Origin: F23-D06 sp045116675
Lineage (GTDB): Bacteria; Bacteroidota; Bacteroidia; Bacteroidales; WCHB1-69
Length of the DNA stretch: 46,815 nt
Assembly: GCA_045116675.1 (NCBI GenBank)
Contig: JBGUMF010000057.1
Location: 1-46,815 of the forward strand
Direction of reading: 5' to 3'
The position numbers and the translations under genes are program-made. Shown piece by piece: positions 8,833-17,294 of this stretch. Numbering within the stretch: position 1 is the stretch's first letter; each line of letters starts with the position of its first letter. The notes under the pieces were generated by a model that saw nothing but the letters and a program-made list of their open reading frames with translations, had not been told where the DNA came from and ran no database searches.

Positions 8833-9705
8833 TCAGTCGGTCAATAGGATTTCGTTGAAGTCGCGCTTGAACCAGGTGAGCTGGCGTTTGGCGTATCGGC
8901 GGGTGTGCGTCTTGATGTCGGCGACGGCTTCCTCCAGCGTGCATTCCCCGTCTAAATAGCGGAACAGTTCCTTGTAGCCCACGGTGTTGAGGGCGTTCAA
9001 GTGCCGGTAGGGCAGGAGTGTCCGCACTTCGTCCAAAAGCCCGTCGAGCATCATCTTGTCCACGCGTCGGTTGATGCGGTCGAAGAGTACTTCCCGAGGT
9101 CTGTTAAGGTAGTTCTTCTCAATGCGGAAGGGACGCTCACGTCTGGTCTTGTGCAGAAACTGCGAGTATGGCTTTCCGGTTTGCAGGCTCACCTCCACAG
9201 CCCGGATCAGACGCTTGTGGTCGTTGGGGTTGACGGTCGCGGCGAAGTCGGGGTCCAATAGCTGCACCTGGGCGTTTAAGGCCTCCAGCCCGTTGTTTTG
9301 GTAGAGGTTGTTAACGTATTGCCGAATGTGCGGGTCTGGGTCCGGAATCTCGTCGATGCCGTCGCACACTGCCAGGATGTACTGCGGACTGCCGCCCGTC
9401 ATGATGACCGTGTCGTGTTTTTCAAAGAGCGTGTTGAGGAGCTTCAGGGCCGCCTGCTCGAACATGGAGACGTTGTAGTAGTCGTGGATGGAGAGCATTC
9501 CGACAAAGTGGTGCTCCGCACGGGCCAGCTCCGCATCGGAGGGGTAGGCTGTGCCGATTCTCATCTCGCGGTAGAACTGGCGCGAGTCGGCGGACAGGAT
9601 GGGTGCACCCAACCGTTGCGCCAGCGCGATGGTGTATTCGGTCTTGCCTACGGCCGTGGGCCCGCTGATGACCAGCAGTGTCTTGTCAGAAGTCGGTGAA
9701 CTCAT
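8833..9705 (-). CDS. miaA: tRNA dimethylallyltransferase
   Basis: Transfers a dimethylallyl group to A37 of tRNAs that read UNN codons. 290 aa, slightly shorter than the usual 300-315. The P-loop GPTAVGKT is at 15-22, followed by ILSADSRQFYREM (the DSxQ substrate motif) and GTAYPSDAEL. TGGSPQY and the RxxRRxDKMM-like C-terminal helix follow. Its start codon lies inside the 3' end of the upstream gene (20-nt overlap), so translation is coupled to the pRiA4b-like protein. It is probably the last gene of a yebC-led minus-strand unit. Confidence 0.95.
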   Translation of the reverse strand: MSSPTSDKTLLVISGPTAVGKTEYTIALAQRLGAPILSADSRQFYREMRIGTAYPSDAELARAEHHFVGMLSIHDYYNVSMFEQAALKLLNTLFEKHDTVIMTGGSPQYILAVCDGIDEIPDPDPHIRQYVNNLYQNNGLEALNAQVQLLDPDFAATVNPNDHKRLIRAVEVSLQTGKPYSQFLHKTRRERPFRIEKNYLNRPREVLFDRINRRVDKMMLDGLLDEVRTLLPYRHLNALNTVGYKELFRYLDGECTLEEAVADIKTHTRRYAKRQLTWFKRDFNEILLTD

Positions 9706-10285
9706 TCAGACTGCTGAAATCCTCGTCGTTGAAGCCGTTGTCGTCGAACAGATCGTCATCCTCTTCGTCTATTTCCTCTTCAAAGTCCACATCCTCCGGA
9801 TCCGGAATGTCGGCGGCAGTCAGCTGGACGGGCAGCTCCATCGCCTTGTAGGTGCAACGCGGCAGGTCGGCGCCGTTGTCCGTCTGGGCCACCTTCTGCA
9901 ACTCCAAGTAGAAGGTCTTGGGGTTCATGAAGTCGTACTCGTACAGGATGTGCTGGTGCGGGTCGGAGATGAAATCCTTGAGGATGGCATCCTTCATGAT
10001 GAACTTGGGCAGACGTGTCTTGGTGCTGTACTGGTCCTCGTCATCGTATTCGGGCTCCTCATCCACCATGTCGTCCTCGTCCGAAGTGTCTAACAGCGTG
10101 ATCTCCTTCTGCTTGTTCCACTTGGGGTCGCAGATGGAGAAGGCAGCGAACTCGTTGCCTTTCAGACCGATGCATTCATAGAGCAGATGATGCAGCGACT
10201 CGAAATTGTCGGAAGCGGAGATCTCCACATCGCGAACGAAATCCTCCACTTCATCAAAATAGACTCTGAATTTGTAATAGTACAT
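9686..10285 (-). CDS. plasmid pRiA4b ORF-3-like protein with acidic tail
   Basis: 199 aa. The N-terminal and middle part (YYYKFRVYFDEVEDFVRDVE, then LHHLLYECIGL and MKDAILKDFI...YEYDF) fit the pRiA4b ORF-3-like fold (also called IS1096 TnpR-like) in its chromosomal Bacteroidota form. The C-terminal 40 residues are extremely acidic (EEEIDEEDDDLFDD), and a second acidic insert is near residue 70 (DEDDMVDEEPEYDDEDQ). There is no sign of a transposon nearby, so the mobile-element name should not be taken literally. Function unknown; coupled to miaA by overlap. Confidence 0.75.
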   Translation of the reverse strand: MYYYKFRVYFDEVEDFVRDVEISASDNFESLHHLLYECIGLKGNEFAAFSICDPKWNKQKEITLLDTSDEDDMVDEEPEYDDEDQYSTKTRLPKFIMKDAILKDFISDPHQHILYEYDFMNPKTFYLELQKVAQTDNGADLPRCTYKAMELPVQLTAADIPDPEDVDFEEEIDEEDDDLFDDNGFNDEDFSSLNEFTDF

Positions 10286-10321
10286 AATGGTTTGATTTAA
10301 GTTGGTGTTTGTGTTTGGCTC

Positions 10322-10371
10322 TTGGCAGTTGGTCTTTAGTCTATTGTCTGAAACTAAAAGCCAACGGCCAA
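10322..10371. repeat. 18-bp imperfect inverted repeat
   Basis: Arms 10322-10339 and 10354-10371 match at 15 of 18 positions around a 14-nt loop. The left arm is TTGGCAGTTGGTCTTTAG. It lies between the yebC stop and the next minus-strand gene. No T-run follows on either strand, so it is not a classical terminator; a repetitive intergenic hairpin or an mRNA-processing site is possible. Confidence 0.55.
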
Positions 10372-10381
10372 TTGCTAAAAA

Positions 10382-11107
10382 CTATTCCTCCTCCACCGGT
10401 TCCTCCATGTTATGGTAAACATTGGTCACATCCTCGTCCTCGTTGATTTTGTCTAGCAGGACGTTGACTTCGGCGCGCTCCTCGTCGTTAAGGGCTTTCA
10501 GCTCCTTGGGGATGCGGTCCATCTTGAAACTCTTGATTTCGTATTTGTTGTCCTCCAAGTATTTCTGGATGGGGCCGAAGGATTTGTATTCGGCCATGAC
10601 GATGATTTCCTCGTCATCGGCATCGATTTCAGCGTCGAAATCCATCATGGAAAGCTCAAACTCCTCGATGTCGATTTCCGGGGTGCGGGCCACGGTGAAG
10701 ATGCACTTGTGGTCGAACAGGAAATCAAGCATGCCGGAAGTGCCGAGCGAGCCGCCGAATTTGTTGAAGTAGCTACGCACGTTGGCGACGGTGCGCTGGT
10801 TGTTGTCAGTGGCCGCCTCGATGAGGATGGCGATGCCGTGAGGTCCGCGACCTTCATAAACCATCTCCTTGTAGTCGGACTGGTCCTTCTCGAAAGCCCG
10901 TTTGATGGCGCGGTCGATGTTGTCCTTCGGCATGTTCTCGTTTCTCGCCGTCTGGATCAGCAGACGGAGTTTCGAGTTCTGGTCGGGATCGGGACCGCCG
11001 GCCTTGGCGGCCATGGTGATTTCCTTGCCGATGCGGGTGAACGTGCGGGCCAGGTATGCGTTGCGTTTAAAGATTCGTGCTTTGCGGTATTCAAAAGCTC
11101 TTCCCAT
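10382..11107 (-). CDS. yebC: YebC/PmpR/TACO1-family protein
   Basis: 241 aa, typical length. It begins MGRAFEYRKARIFKRN, a slightly divergent version of the family start (usual MAGHSKWxNIKxRK), followed by FTRIGKEI and GGPDPDQNSKLRLLIQTAR. Then come NMPKDNIDRAIKRA and YEGRGPHGIAILIEAATDN, diagnostic motifs of the three-domain YebC fold, with an acidic C-terminus. The family was annotated as transcriptional regulators; recent work links it to relief of ribosome stalling. It is the first gene of the minus-strand group with the pRiA4b-like gene and miaA, two of which concern translation. Confidence 0.93.
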   Translation of the reverse strand: MGRAFEYRKARIFKRNAYLARTFTRIGKEITMAAKAGGPDPDQNSKLRLLIQTARNENMPKDNIDRAIKRAFEKDQSDYKEMVYEGRGPHGIAILIEAATDNNQRTVANVRSYFNKFGGSLGTSGMLDFLFDHKCIFTVARTPEIDIEEFELSMMDFDAEIDADDEEIIVMAEYKSFGPIQKYLEDNKYEIKSFKMDRIPKELKALNDEERAEVNVLLDKINEDEDVTNVYHNMEEPVEEE

Positions 11108-11299
11108 ATTTTTTGAGTTTAAAAGTTATAAAGTTACAAAGTGCGAAAGTTGTAAAGCTTGAAAGGCGATGGGGTTCATCCCCATTTGCCCACTTCCCGT
11201 CTTTCCCACTTTTCCATTTCACGCCGCAAAAATACTAAAAAAAGATGTAGCACACACCCTCCGTGACACTAAAAAAATGTCGCAAGCCGAATTTAATTG

Positions 11300-11307
11300 T
11301 ATTTTTG
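11300..11307 (+). promoter_or_regulatory. -7 box (TATTTTTG) of the permease gene
   Basis: Exact TAnnTTTG match only 13 nt before the ATG at 11320. It fixes the start of the permease at 11320 (or 11326) instead of an upstream in-frame codon at 11263, and implies a leader of only several nt. Confidence 0.6.
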
Positions 11308-11319
11308 CAGCCCGAACAA

Positions 11320-12426
11320 ATGGCGATGATTTTTTTCAAGAAAAAAAAACAAACGGAATACAAGGCGACTTCCATCACCGAGCTGACATGGCAGCGTTTC
11401 AAGAAGGAGTGGGAAGGCATGGTCTCCCTGGGATTTATCCTTTTGGTTACGTTGGTGGCTGTGCTGGGCTATCTCATCACGCCCGACAGCACGCCTTACT
11501 GCAACCATCAGCAGTTGGAAATTGCATTGCGTAGCCCCGGTTTCTCTGTTCAGGAGTTGCAGGTGCGCCCGGAACACAACGTGCCGCGGGTGGGCTTTAT
11601 CCGCAAGATGCTCTTCGGTCAGCCGGCGCAGTACCGCACTATTCCGGTCAGTGATGTCCGATTGTCGGAGGATTCCGTCTGGGTTCGTCCGCTGGAACAG
11701 GACGAGTGGATGGCCTTCTCCCGTCAGGAGGTGGCATCCAAACCCATCGTCACCAAGCGTTTCCTGTTAGGCACTGACCGTTATGGGCGCGATGTGCTCA
11801 GCCAGCTGATGTTGGGCACCCGCGTCAGCCTTTCCGTGGGATTCCTGTCCATTTTCATCGCCCTTATCATCGGCATTATCGTGGGGGCGGTGGCCGGCTA
11901 TTACCGCGGTCGGGTGGATGATGTGCTTATGTTTATAATAAATGTGGTATGGTCTATCCCGACGTTGCTGCTCGTCATAGCCATCAGTTTTGCCCTCGGC
12001 AAGGGCTTCTGGCAGATTTTCATCGCCATTGGCCTGACCATGTGGGTGGATATTGCGCGTGTGGTGCGCGGGCAGGTCATCAGCCTTCGCGAGCAGGAGT
12101 TCGTCGAGTCGGGTAGGGCATTGGGCTACTCCAATTTCCGGATTATCTTCAAGCACATTCTGCCCAATATCACCGGCACCATCATCGTCATTGCGGCCTC
12201 TAACTTCTCATCGGCCATCCTCACCGAGGCGGGACTCAGCTTCCTGGGCCTCGGCGTTCAGCCCCCAACCCCTTCGTGGGGCATGATGATGAAGGAAAAC
12301 TATGCCTATATCGTGCTCGACAAGGCCTACCTCGCCCTGGTGCCCGGTGCGGCCATCATGCTGCTGGTTCTCTCCTTTATGCTGATTGGCAGTGCTTTGC
12401 GCAACGCGATGGATGTGAGGGGATGA
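11320..12426 (+). CDS. OppC-like ABC transporter permease
   Basis: 368-aa inner-membrane permease of the oligopeptide/dipeptide (OppC/DppC) class. TM1 is at about 35-55. A periplasmic stretch of about 110 residues follows, then LLGTDRYGRDVLSQLMLGTR, the OppC signature, and five more TM segments. The cytoplasmic EAA loop (ESGRALGYSNFRIIFKHILP) is intact, followed by EAGLSFLGLGVQPPTPSWG. No OppB, ATPase or binding-protein gene is adjacent, so partners must be encoded elsewhere; lone oppC genes are seen in Bacteroidota. The start was chosen because the -7 box lies between 11263 and 11320. Confidence 0.88.
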   Translation: MAMIFFKKKKQTEYKATSITELTWQRFKKEWEGMVSLGFILLVTLVAVLGYLITPDSTPYCNHQQLEIALRSPGFSVQELQVRPEHNVPRVGFIRKMLFGQPAQYRTIPVSDVRLSEDSVWVRPLEQDEWMAFSRQEVASKPIVTKRFLLGTDRYGRDVLSQLMLGTRVSLSVGFLSIFIALIIGIIVGAVAGYYRGRVDDVLMFIINVVWSIPTLLLVIAISFALGKGFWQIFIAIGLTMWVDIARVVRGQVISLREQEFVESGRALGYSNFRIIFKHILPNITGTIIVIAASNFSSAILTEAGLSFLGLGVQPPTPSWGMMMKENYAYIVLDKAYLALVPGAAIMLLVLSFMLIGSALRNAMDVRG

Positions 12427-12482
12427 GACATGAGATCGAAAAAGCCTATCCATAATCCCTTCTTTTCTTAATTAAAAAATCG

Positions 12483-12490
12483 TATCTTTG
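12483..12490 (+). promoter_or_regulatory. -7 box (TATCTTTG) 8 nt before the next ATG
   Basis: Exact consensus ending at 12490; the ATG of the following gene is at 12499. Transcription would be expected to begin at about 12495-12499, giving a leaderless or nearly leaderless mRNA. Confidence 0.6.
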
Positions 12491-12498
12491 CCGCCGTA

Positions 12499-13209
12499 AT
12501 GGCCAAACTGATAAAACTGAATGTCCCAAGGGAAACCAAGGTGGGCTGGCTGGATGATTTCGGCAAGTCGCGGGATTATTATCTCCTGCTGGCACTGTCG
12601 GACCAGGCCCCGTTGCAGTTCGCTGACACGCTGACGCATCTTTTCCGTCGGGATTTCGTGTTTTTAGAGAATCACACCCCCATCGCCGACCAACCTGACA
12701 AGGTGTTCCCTGTGTTCGACGCTTGCCTGAACAGCTTGGGCGATGTGCGTATGCTCTTCATGCCCAACAAGGTGTCGGAGGCCAATGACGACCAGGCTAT
12801 CCGTTTCCCGCTGCTTGGCTTTTCCATGTTTGAGGAGGATTTCTATCTGTTCAACAAACAAGGCTCCCGCTTGTTTGCCTGTGACTATGCGGATTACGAT
12901 TACCTGCTGCTGCTCTCCTGCAACCGCGGTGTGGATGTGTCGGATGTGCTGGAGGTGCTCTCCGGGGAGGCCCGTTTGTTGGTCCGTGATATTTCCGCCT
13001 TGCTCGGGGAAGACTCTTCCGAAGAGGCCCGGACATTCCTCAGGACTATGTGTGTGGCTTTGGGCATCTCGCAGCGCGAAAAGGTCCGTGACAGTCTCCA
13101 AAGCCGGCTTGGTCCTGTGAAATCCATCCCGGATGCCAATTACTTCTTCAGGTTTCTCCGTCCCGATCAGGTTCCCGCCAGCCCGCTGTTGGTGCGGGAG
13201 GATGTGTGA
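12499..13209 (+). CDS. uncharacterised protein, possibly IPExxxVDY-like
   Basis: 236 aa, soluble, no signal peptide or TM segment. It has FRRDFVFLENHTPI, a central FPLLGFSMFEEDFYLFNKQG, then ADYDYLLLLSCNRGVDVSDV. The last part recalls the 'VDY-FL' region of the small Bacteroidota IPExxxVDY family, but that family is shorter and the IPE motif is not evident, so the match is tentative. The C-terminal 80 residues are not recognised. It has its own promoter and precedes the yidC promoter. Confidence 0.7.
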   Translation: MAKLIKLNVPRETKVGWLDDFGKSRDYYLLLALSDQAPLQFADTLTHLFRRDFVFLENHTPIADQPDKVFPVFDACLNSLGDVRMLFMPNKVSEANDDQAIRFPLLGFSMFEEDFYLFNKQGSRLFACDYADYDYLLLLSCNRGVDVSDVLEVLSGEARLLVRDISALLGEDSSEEARTFLRTMCVALGISQREKVRDSLQSRLGPVKSIPDANYFFRFLRPDQVPASPLLVREDV

Positions 13210-13255
13210 CGGATGCAATTATAATAGGGATGCCAAAATATTTTCCTTTTTTTTG

Positions 13256-13263
13256 TATCTTTG
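13256..13263 (+). promoter_or_regulatory. -7 box (TATCTTTG) of the yidC-par-lepB operon
   Basis: Exact match, 21 nt before the yidC ATG at 13285. No other TAnnTTTG box was seen in the gaps between the next eight genes (largest gap 44 nt), so this may drive all of 13285-21348. Confidence 0.65.
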
Positions 13264-13284
13264 CACCCGATTAAAATTGCAAAG

Positions 13285-15210
13285 ATGGATAAGAATACAG
13301 TCATTGGATTACTTTTGATTTTCCTTTTGTTTTTGGGTTTTAGCTTTTATCAGACGAATCGGAATCAGAAGATCAGAGAGGCGCAGGAGAAACAGTTGGC
13401 AGAGCAGGTTGCGAGACAGGCTGAAGATACGACTGCACTATCCTTGACGGCAGACACGACAGCGGCAACAGCTGTCTCCGACCCGACCCTCACAGTCGTA
13501 CAACAGTTTTCCAACCCTCAAATCGCCGACACCGGTGACTATGTGGTGGAGACCAACAAGGCGGTCTATTATTTCAGCAAGAAGGGCGGCTGTCTGCGAA
13601 AGGCCATGCTGAAAGACATTTACCGTTACACGCCGAAGGATTCGGCCAAATTGCCGCTGGTACTGTTCGAAGACGGCTCTAATGAAATGGGCATCCAGCT
13701 GATGCTCCGCGACCAGACCGAAGTGAACACCCGCGACTGCTATTTCATGTCGGAGGAGGCGGACACGCTGGTGGTGGACGACAAGAACAACACGTTGTCG
13801 CTGCGCATCTATCCCAACGTAACGGGTGATGCGGTTGCCTGTCAGACTCAAGACGCGACCTCTTACATTGAATATCTGTACACGTTCACTCCGGATGACT
13901 ATCGTTTTTCCTTTAAGATCCGTTTTGTGAACATGGAGAAATACCTCTATGCGAGCAAGCACGATTATACGCTGGAATGGACGGCCCAACCCCGGACAGT
14001 GGAGAAGAATTATGAGACGGAAAAGAACCTCACCTCCATTTATTATATGGATAACACGGATGATGTGTCCAACCTGGATGAGCGCAAGGATGCCCAGCAG
14101 GATTTCACCTCCCCGTTGAAGTGGGTCTCGTTCAAGCAGCAGTTCTTCACCACCTGTCTGATTGTGGATGACCGGCCGTTCAGCTCGGCCACGCTGCAGG
14201 TCTCGTCGCCGGACAAGTCGGAGACGTCGGTGCTGAAGAAATGCTCGGCCACGCTGGATTTCGAGATGCCCGACCTGGACAAGGGAACATTCGGCATGTC
14301 GATGTACGTGGGTCCGAACCAGTACCGTCTGCTGAAGGGTTATGACATGAAACTTGAACGTCAGGTGCCTCTGGGCTGGGGATTCTTCCTGCTGCACTGG
14401 ATCAACCGGTTTATCATTATCCCGATATTCAACTGGCTGGAGGCTTACGGTTTGAATTACGGTCTTATTATCCTGATTCTGACCATCTTTATAAAAATAG
14501 TAGTGTTACCGGTCAGCTACAAGACGTACATGTCATCGGCCAAGATGCGTGCCTTGAAGCCGGAGATTGAGGTCATCAATGCCCGTTATCCCAAGGATGA
14601 GGATATGATGAAGAAACAACAGGCCACCATGAGCCTGTACAAGAGCGCGGGGGTGAGCCCTGCCGGCGGATGTCTGCCCATGCTGCTCCAGATGCCCATC
14701 CTGATTGCCATGTACCGGTTCTTCCCGGCGGCATACGAGCTGCGTCAGAAGTCGTTCCTCTGGGCGGAGGACCTTTCCACGTATGACTCTATCTGGGATT
14801 TCGGCCATAGGGTGCCGCTGTACGGCGACCACATGAGCCTTTTCACGATTCTTATGACCATCGCCACCATCATTTACACCTGGCTGAACAACAAGCTGAT
14901 GAGTCCCGCACAGGGCAACAAGGACCAGCAGCGGATGATGAACATTATGATGTACATGATGCCGATCATGTTCCTCTTCATGTTCAACAATTTCTCCTCC
15001 GCACTGACTTATTACTACCTTCTGTTCAACCTGGCCACCTTCCTGCAGATGTTCATCTTCCGCTTTGCGGTGAACGAGGACAAGCTGCGTGCGCAGTTGC
15101 AGGAAAACATGAAGAAACCGGTGAAGAAGTCCAAATGGCAGCTTAGGATGGAGGAGATGCAGAAACAGCAGGCTAAAATGCTGAAAGAACAGCAGAACAG
15201 AAGAAAATAG
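13285..15210 (+). CDS. yidC: membrane protein insertase YidC
   Basis: 641 aa. Inserts proteins into the inner membrane, alone or with Sec. TM1 is at the N-terminus (VIGLLLIFLLFLGFSFY), followed by a large periplasmic P1 domain (about 30-370) and then the conserved five-helix core. That core includes YGLIILILTIFIKIVVLPVS, the cytoplasmic coiled region (KMRALKPEIEVI) and GGCLPMLLQMPILIAMYRFF. The C-terminal tail is basic (KKPVKKSKWQLRMEEMQKQQ), suited to ribosome contact. The start is set by the -7 box at 13256, which excludes an upstream TTG at 13261. Confidence 0.97.
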   Translation: MDKNTVIGLLLIFLLFLGFSFYQTNRNQKIREAQEKQLAEQVARQAEDTTALSLTADTTAATAVSDPTLTVVQQFSNPQIADTGDYVVETNKAVYYFSKKGGCLRKAMLKDIYRYTPKDSAKLPLVLFEDGSNEMGIQLMLRDQTEVNTRDCYFMSEEADTLVVDDKNNTLSLRIYPNVTGDAVACQTQDATSYIEYLYTFTPDDYRFSFKIRFVNMEKYLYASKHDYTLEWTAQPRTVEKNYETEKNLTSIYYMDNTDDVSNLDERKDAQQDFTSPLKWVSFKQQFFTTCLIVDDRPFSSATLQVSSPDKSETSVLKKCSATLDFEMPDLDKGTFGMSMYVGPNQYRLLKGYDMKLERQVPLGWGFFLLHWINRFIIIPIFNWLEAYGLNYGLIILILTIFIKIVVLPVSYKTYMSSAKMRALKPEIEVINARYPKDEDMMKKQQATMSLYKSAGVSPAGGCLPMLLQMPILIAMYRFFPAAYELRQKSFLWAEDLSTYDSIWDFGHRVPLYGDHMSLFTILMTIATIIYTWLNNKLMSPAQGNKDQQRMMNIMMYMMPIMFLFMFNNFSSALTYYYLLFNLATFLQMFIFRFAVNEDKLRAQLQENMKKPVKKSKWQLRMEEMQKQQAKMLKEQQNRRK

Positions 15211-15254
15211 GCGTAATTATTATTTTAGAACAGAACACTTAAATACATAAAAAA

Positions 15255-15593
15255 ATGGAAAATCAAGAGAAGAATGAAGTCTTATCGCGTGCCGTGAAGG
15301 CCGGTAAGAGAACGTATTTTTTCGATGTGAAAAGTACGAGAACGGAAGAGTTGTATTTGACCATTACGGAGAGCAAGCGCAAGTTCAATGCGGATACGGG
15401 TGGTTTCTTTTATGAAAAACACAAGGTGTTCCTTTACAAGGAGGATTTTGACAAATTCCAGAACGCCTTGGCCGGGGTGATCGATTTCATCCGTACGGGC
15501 AAGGTTCCCGAGGAGACGATGTTCGATCCCGAGATGCGTGACGATAACGAGAAAGTGGACGTGAATTTTGACGATTTAGACCTCACATTATAA
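15255..15593 (+). CDS. DUF3276 / PUR-alpha-like nucleic-acid-binding protein
   Basis: 112 aa. RTYFFDVKSTRTEELYLTIT, ESKRKFNADTGGFFYEKHKV and FLYKEDFDKF match the Bacteroidota PUR family (DUF3276). Each unit has the whirly-like beta4-alpha fold and homologues bind single-stranded nucleic acid. The C-terminus is acidic. The stop codon shares one base with the parA start (TAATG), so it is coupled to parA. Position between yidC and parA suggests a role near chromosome or RNA metabolism, unproven. Confidence 0.9.
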   Translation: MENQEKNEVLSRAVKAGKRTYFFDVKSTRTEELYLTITESKRKFNADTGGFFYEKHKVFLYKEDFDKFQNALAGVIDFIRTGKVPEETMFDPEMRDDNEKVDVNFDDLDLTL

Positions 15594-16366
15594 TGGGTAA
15601 GATTGTCGCCATAGTGAATCAGAAGGGTGGGGTGGGCAAGACGACCACCGCCGTCAACCTGGCCGCCTCGCTGGCGGTGCTGGACTTCCATGTCCTGCTG
15701 ATTGACGCGGACCCACAGTCGAATGCGTCCAGCAGCGTGGGCTTCGAGCCCGACGAGGAGAGTGTCAGCGTGTACGACTGCATGATTGGCAACCGTATGG
15801 CGACGGAAGCCATACGGAAGACGAAGATCCCGCATCTGGACCTGCTGCCCGCCACCATCGACTTGGTGGGCGCGGAAATCGAGATGATCTCGTTCGACCG
15901 TCGGGAATACCGCATGAAAGACGCGGTGTATGCCCTTAAGGGCGACTACGATTTCATCTTCATTGACTGCGCCCCGTCGCTCGGTCTTATCACCTTGAAC
16001 GCGCTGGTGGCCGCCGACTCGGTCATCATCCCCGTCCAGTGCGAGTATTTCGCCTTGGAGGGCCTTGGCAAGCTGTTGAACACGATCCGCCTGATCCAGT
16101 CGAACATGAACCCCGATTTGGCCATCGAGGGCATCCTGCTCACGATGTACACGTCGCGGTACAAGTCTTCGAATGCGGTGGTGGACGATGTGAAACAGCA
16201 TTGCAAGGGCATTGTGTTTGAGACGGTGATATCCCGTAACGTGCGCTTGAGTGAGGCCCCCAGCTTCGGGAAGCCCATCGTGCTGTACGATGTGCAGTCG
16301 AGAGGCAACATCAACTATCTGAATCTGGCCAAGGAGTTCCTTCTGAAGAACGGTTATACTATTTAA
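15593..16366 (+). CDS. parA: ParA/Soj chromosome-partitioning ATPase
   Basis: 257 aa, the short chromosomal type without an N-terminal HTH. The deviant Walker A KGGVGKTTT (residues 10-18) carries the signature first Lys. LIDADPQSNAS (Walker A') and FIFIDCAPSLGLITLNAL (Walker B) follow. It forms ATP-dependent dimers on DNA and moves ParB-parS complexes. It overlaps the DUF3276 gene by one base and is 12 nt from parB. Confidence 0.97.
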   Translation: MGKIVAIVNQKGGVGKTTTAVNLAASLAVLDFHVLLIDADPQSNASSSVGFEPDEESVSVYDCMIGNRMATEAIRKTKIPHLDLLPATIDLVGAEIEMISFDRREYRMKDAVYALKGDYDFIFIDCAPSLGLITLNALVAADSVIIPVQCEYFALEGLGKLLNTIRLIQSNMNPDLAIEGILLTMYTSRYKSSNAVVDDVKQHCKGIVFETVISRNVRLSEAPSFGKPIVLYDVQSRGNINYLNLAKEFLLKNGYTI

Positions 16367-16378
16367 ACAAACACGATT

Positions 16379-17254
16379 ATGACCAAGAACGACAAACCCC
16401 TCGGGCGCGGTCTGGGGGCCCTGTTGGGCGGTGCCGAAATTCCCAAAGGATCTTCCTCCCAGCATGTCTCCGGCAGCAACAGCTTTATTCGGATTGACTC
16501 CATTGAGGCCAACCCCTATCAGCCTCGGACCAAATTCGACGAGACGGAGCTGGCGGAGCTGGCGGCCTCCATCAAGACGTATGGCCTGATTCAGCCGGTG
16601 ACGGTCCGGCCCATTGAGAATGGCAAATATCAGCTTATCTCCGGCGAGCGCCGATTCCGTGCCGCCAAGCTGGCGGGACTCACGGAGATTCCTGCGTTCG
16701 TGCGCACGGTGGACGACGCCCGCTCCATCCAGATGGCACTGGTGGAGAACATCCAGCGTTCGGATCTGAACGCCATCGAAATTGCCGTATGCTATCAGCA
16801 GCTGATTGAAGAGTGCCACCTCAGCCAGGAGGAGCTCAGCGAGAAGGTGGGCAAGGACAGGAGCACGGTCTCCAACTATCTGCGCCTGCTCAAACTCTCC
16901 ACAGATGTGCAGATCGCCGTGCGCGACAATCTCATCTCCATGGGACATGCCCGCGCACTGGTGATGGTGGAGGATGAGCTGCTGCAAAACCGTATCGTGA
17001 AGCAGATTATACAGGACTCCCTGTCGGTGCGGCAGACCGAATCCCTGGTGAAGAAACTCCTTTCCGAAGAAAAAACTCCGAAAACACGGGTGAAAATCAC
17101 CCTTTCGGATGAAGTCCGGAATTTCCAAACCGATATTTCCAAGAAACTCAAAACCAAAGTCAACATCAAGAAGGATATTTCCGGCAAAGGTGTTATCACG
17201 ATCCCGTTCGCTTCCGATGAGGAGTTGAAGCATATTATGGATATCCTGCAATAA
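16379..17254 (+). CDS. parB: ParB/Spo0J chromosome-partitioning CTPase
   Basis: 291 aa. The N-terminal LGRGLGALLGG is the usual ParA-stimulating motif. The ParB/Srx domain follows with NPYQPRTKFDE, GERRFRAAKLAGL (CTP-binding box) and ENIQRSDLNAIE. The central HTH (LSQEELSEKVGKDRSTVSNY) reads parS, and the C-terminal part is for dimerisation. All CTP-switch motifs are present. No parS-like TGTTTCACGTGAAACA was found by eye in this window. Confidence 0.97.
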   Translation: MTKNDKPLGRGLGALLGGAEIPKGSSSQHVSGSNSFIRIDSIEANPYQPRTKFDETELAELAASIKTYGLIQPVTVRPIENGKYQLISGERRFRAAKLAGLTEIPAFVRTVDDARSIQMALVENIQRSDLNAIEIAVCYQQLIEECHLSQEELSEKVGKDRSTVSNYLRLLKLSTDVQIAVRDNLISMGHARALVMVEDELLQNRIVKQIIQDSLSVRQTESLVKKLLSEEKTPKTRVKITLSDEVRNFQTDISKKLKTKVNIKKDISGKGVITIPFASDEELKHIMDILQ

Positions 17255-17294
17255 TACCCCGAAATCAGCGTTTCTTATCCAAGTGTTAGGACCC

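Noticed and set aside
9686..10285. Transposon-derived gene, from the IS1096/pRiA4b family name
   Set aside because: No transposase, inverted repeats or resolvase motifs nearby; the name is historical and the gene sits in a stable housekeeping context.
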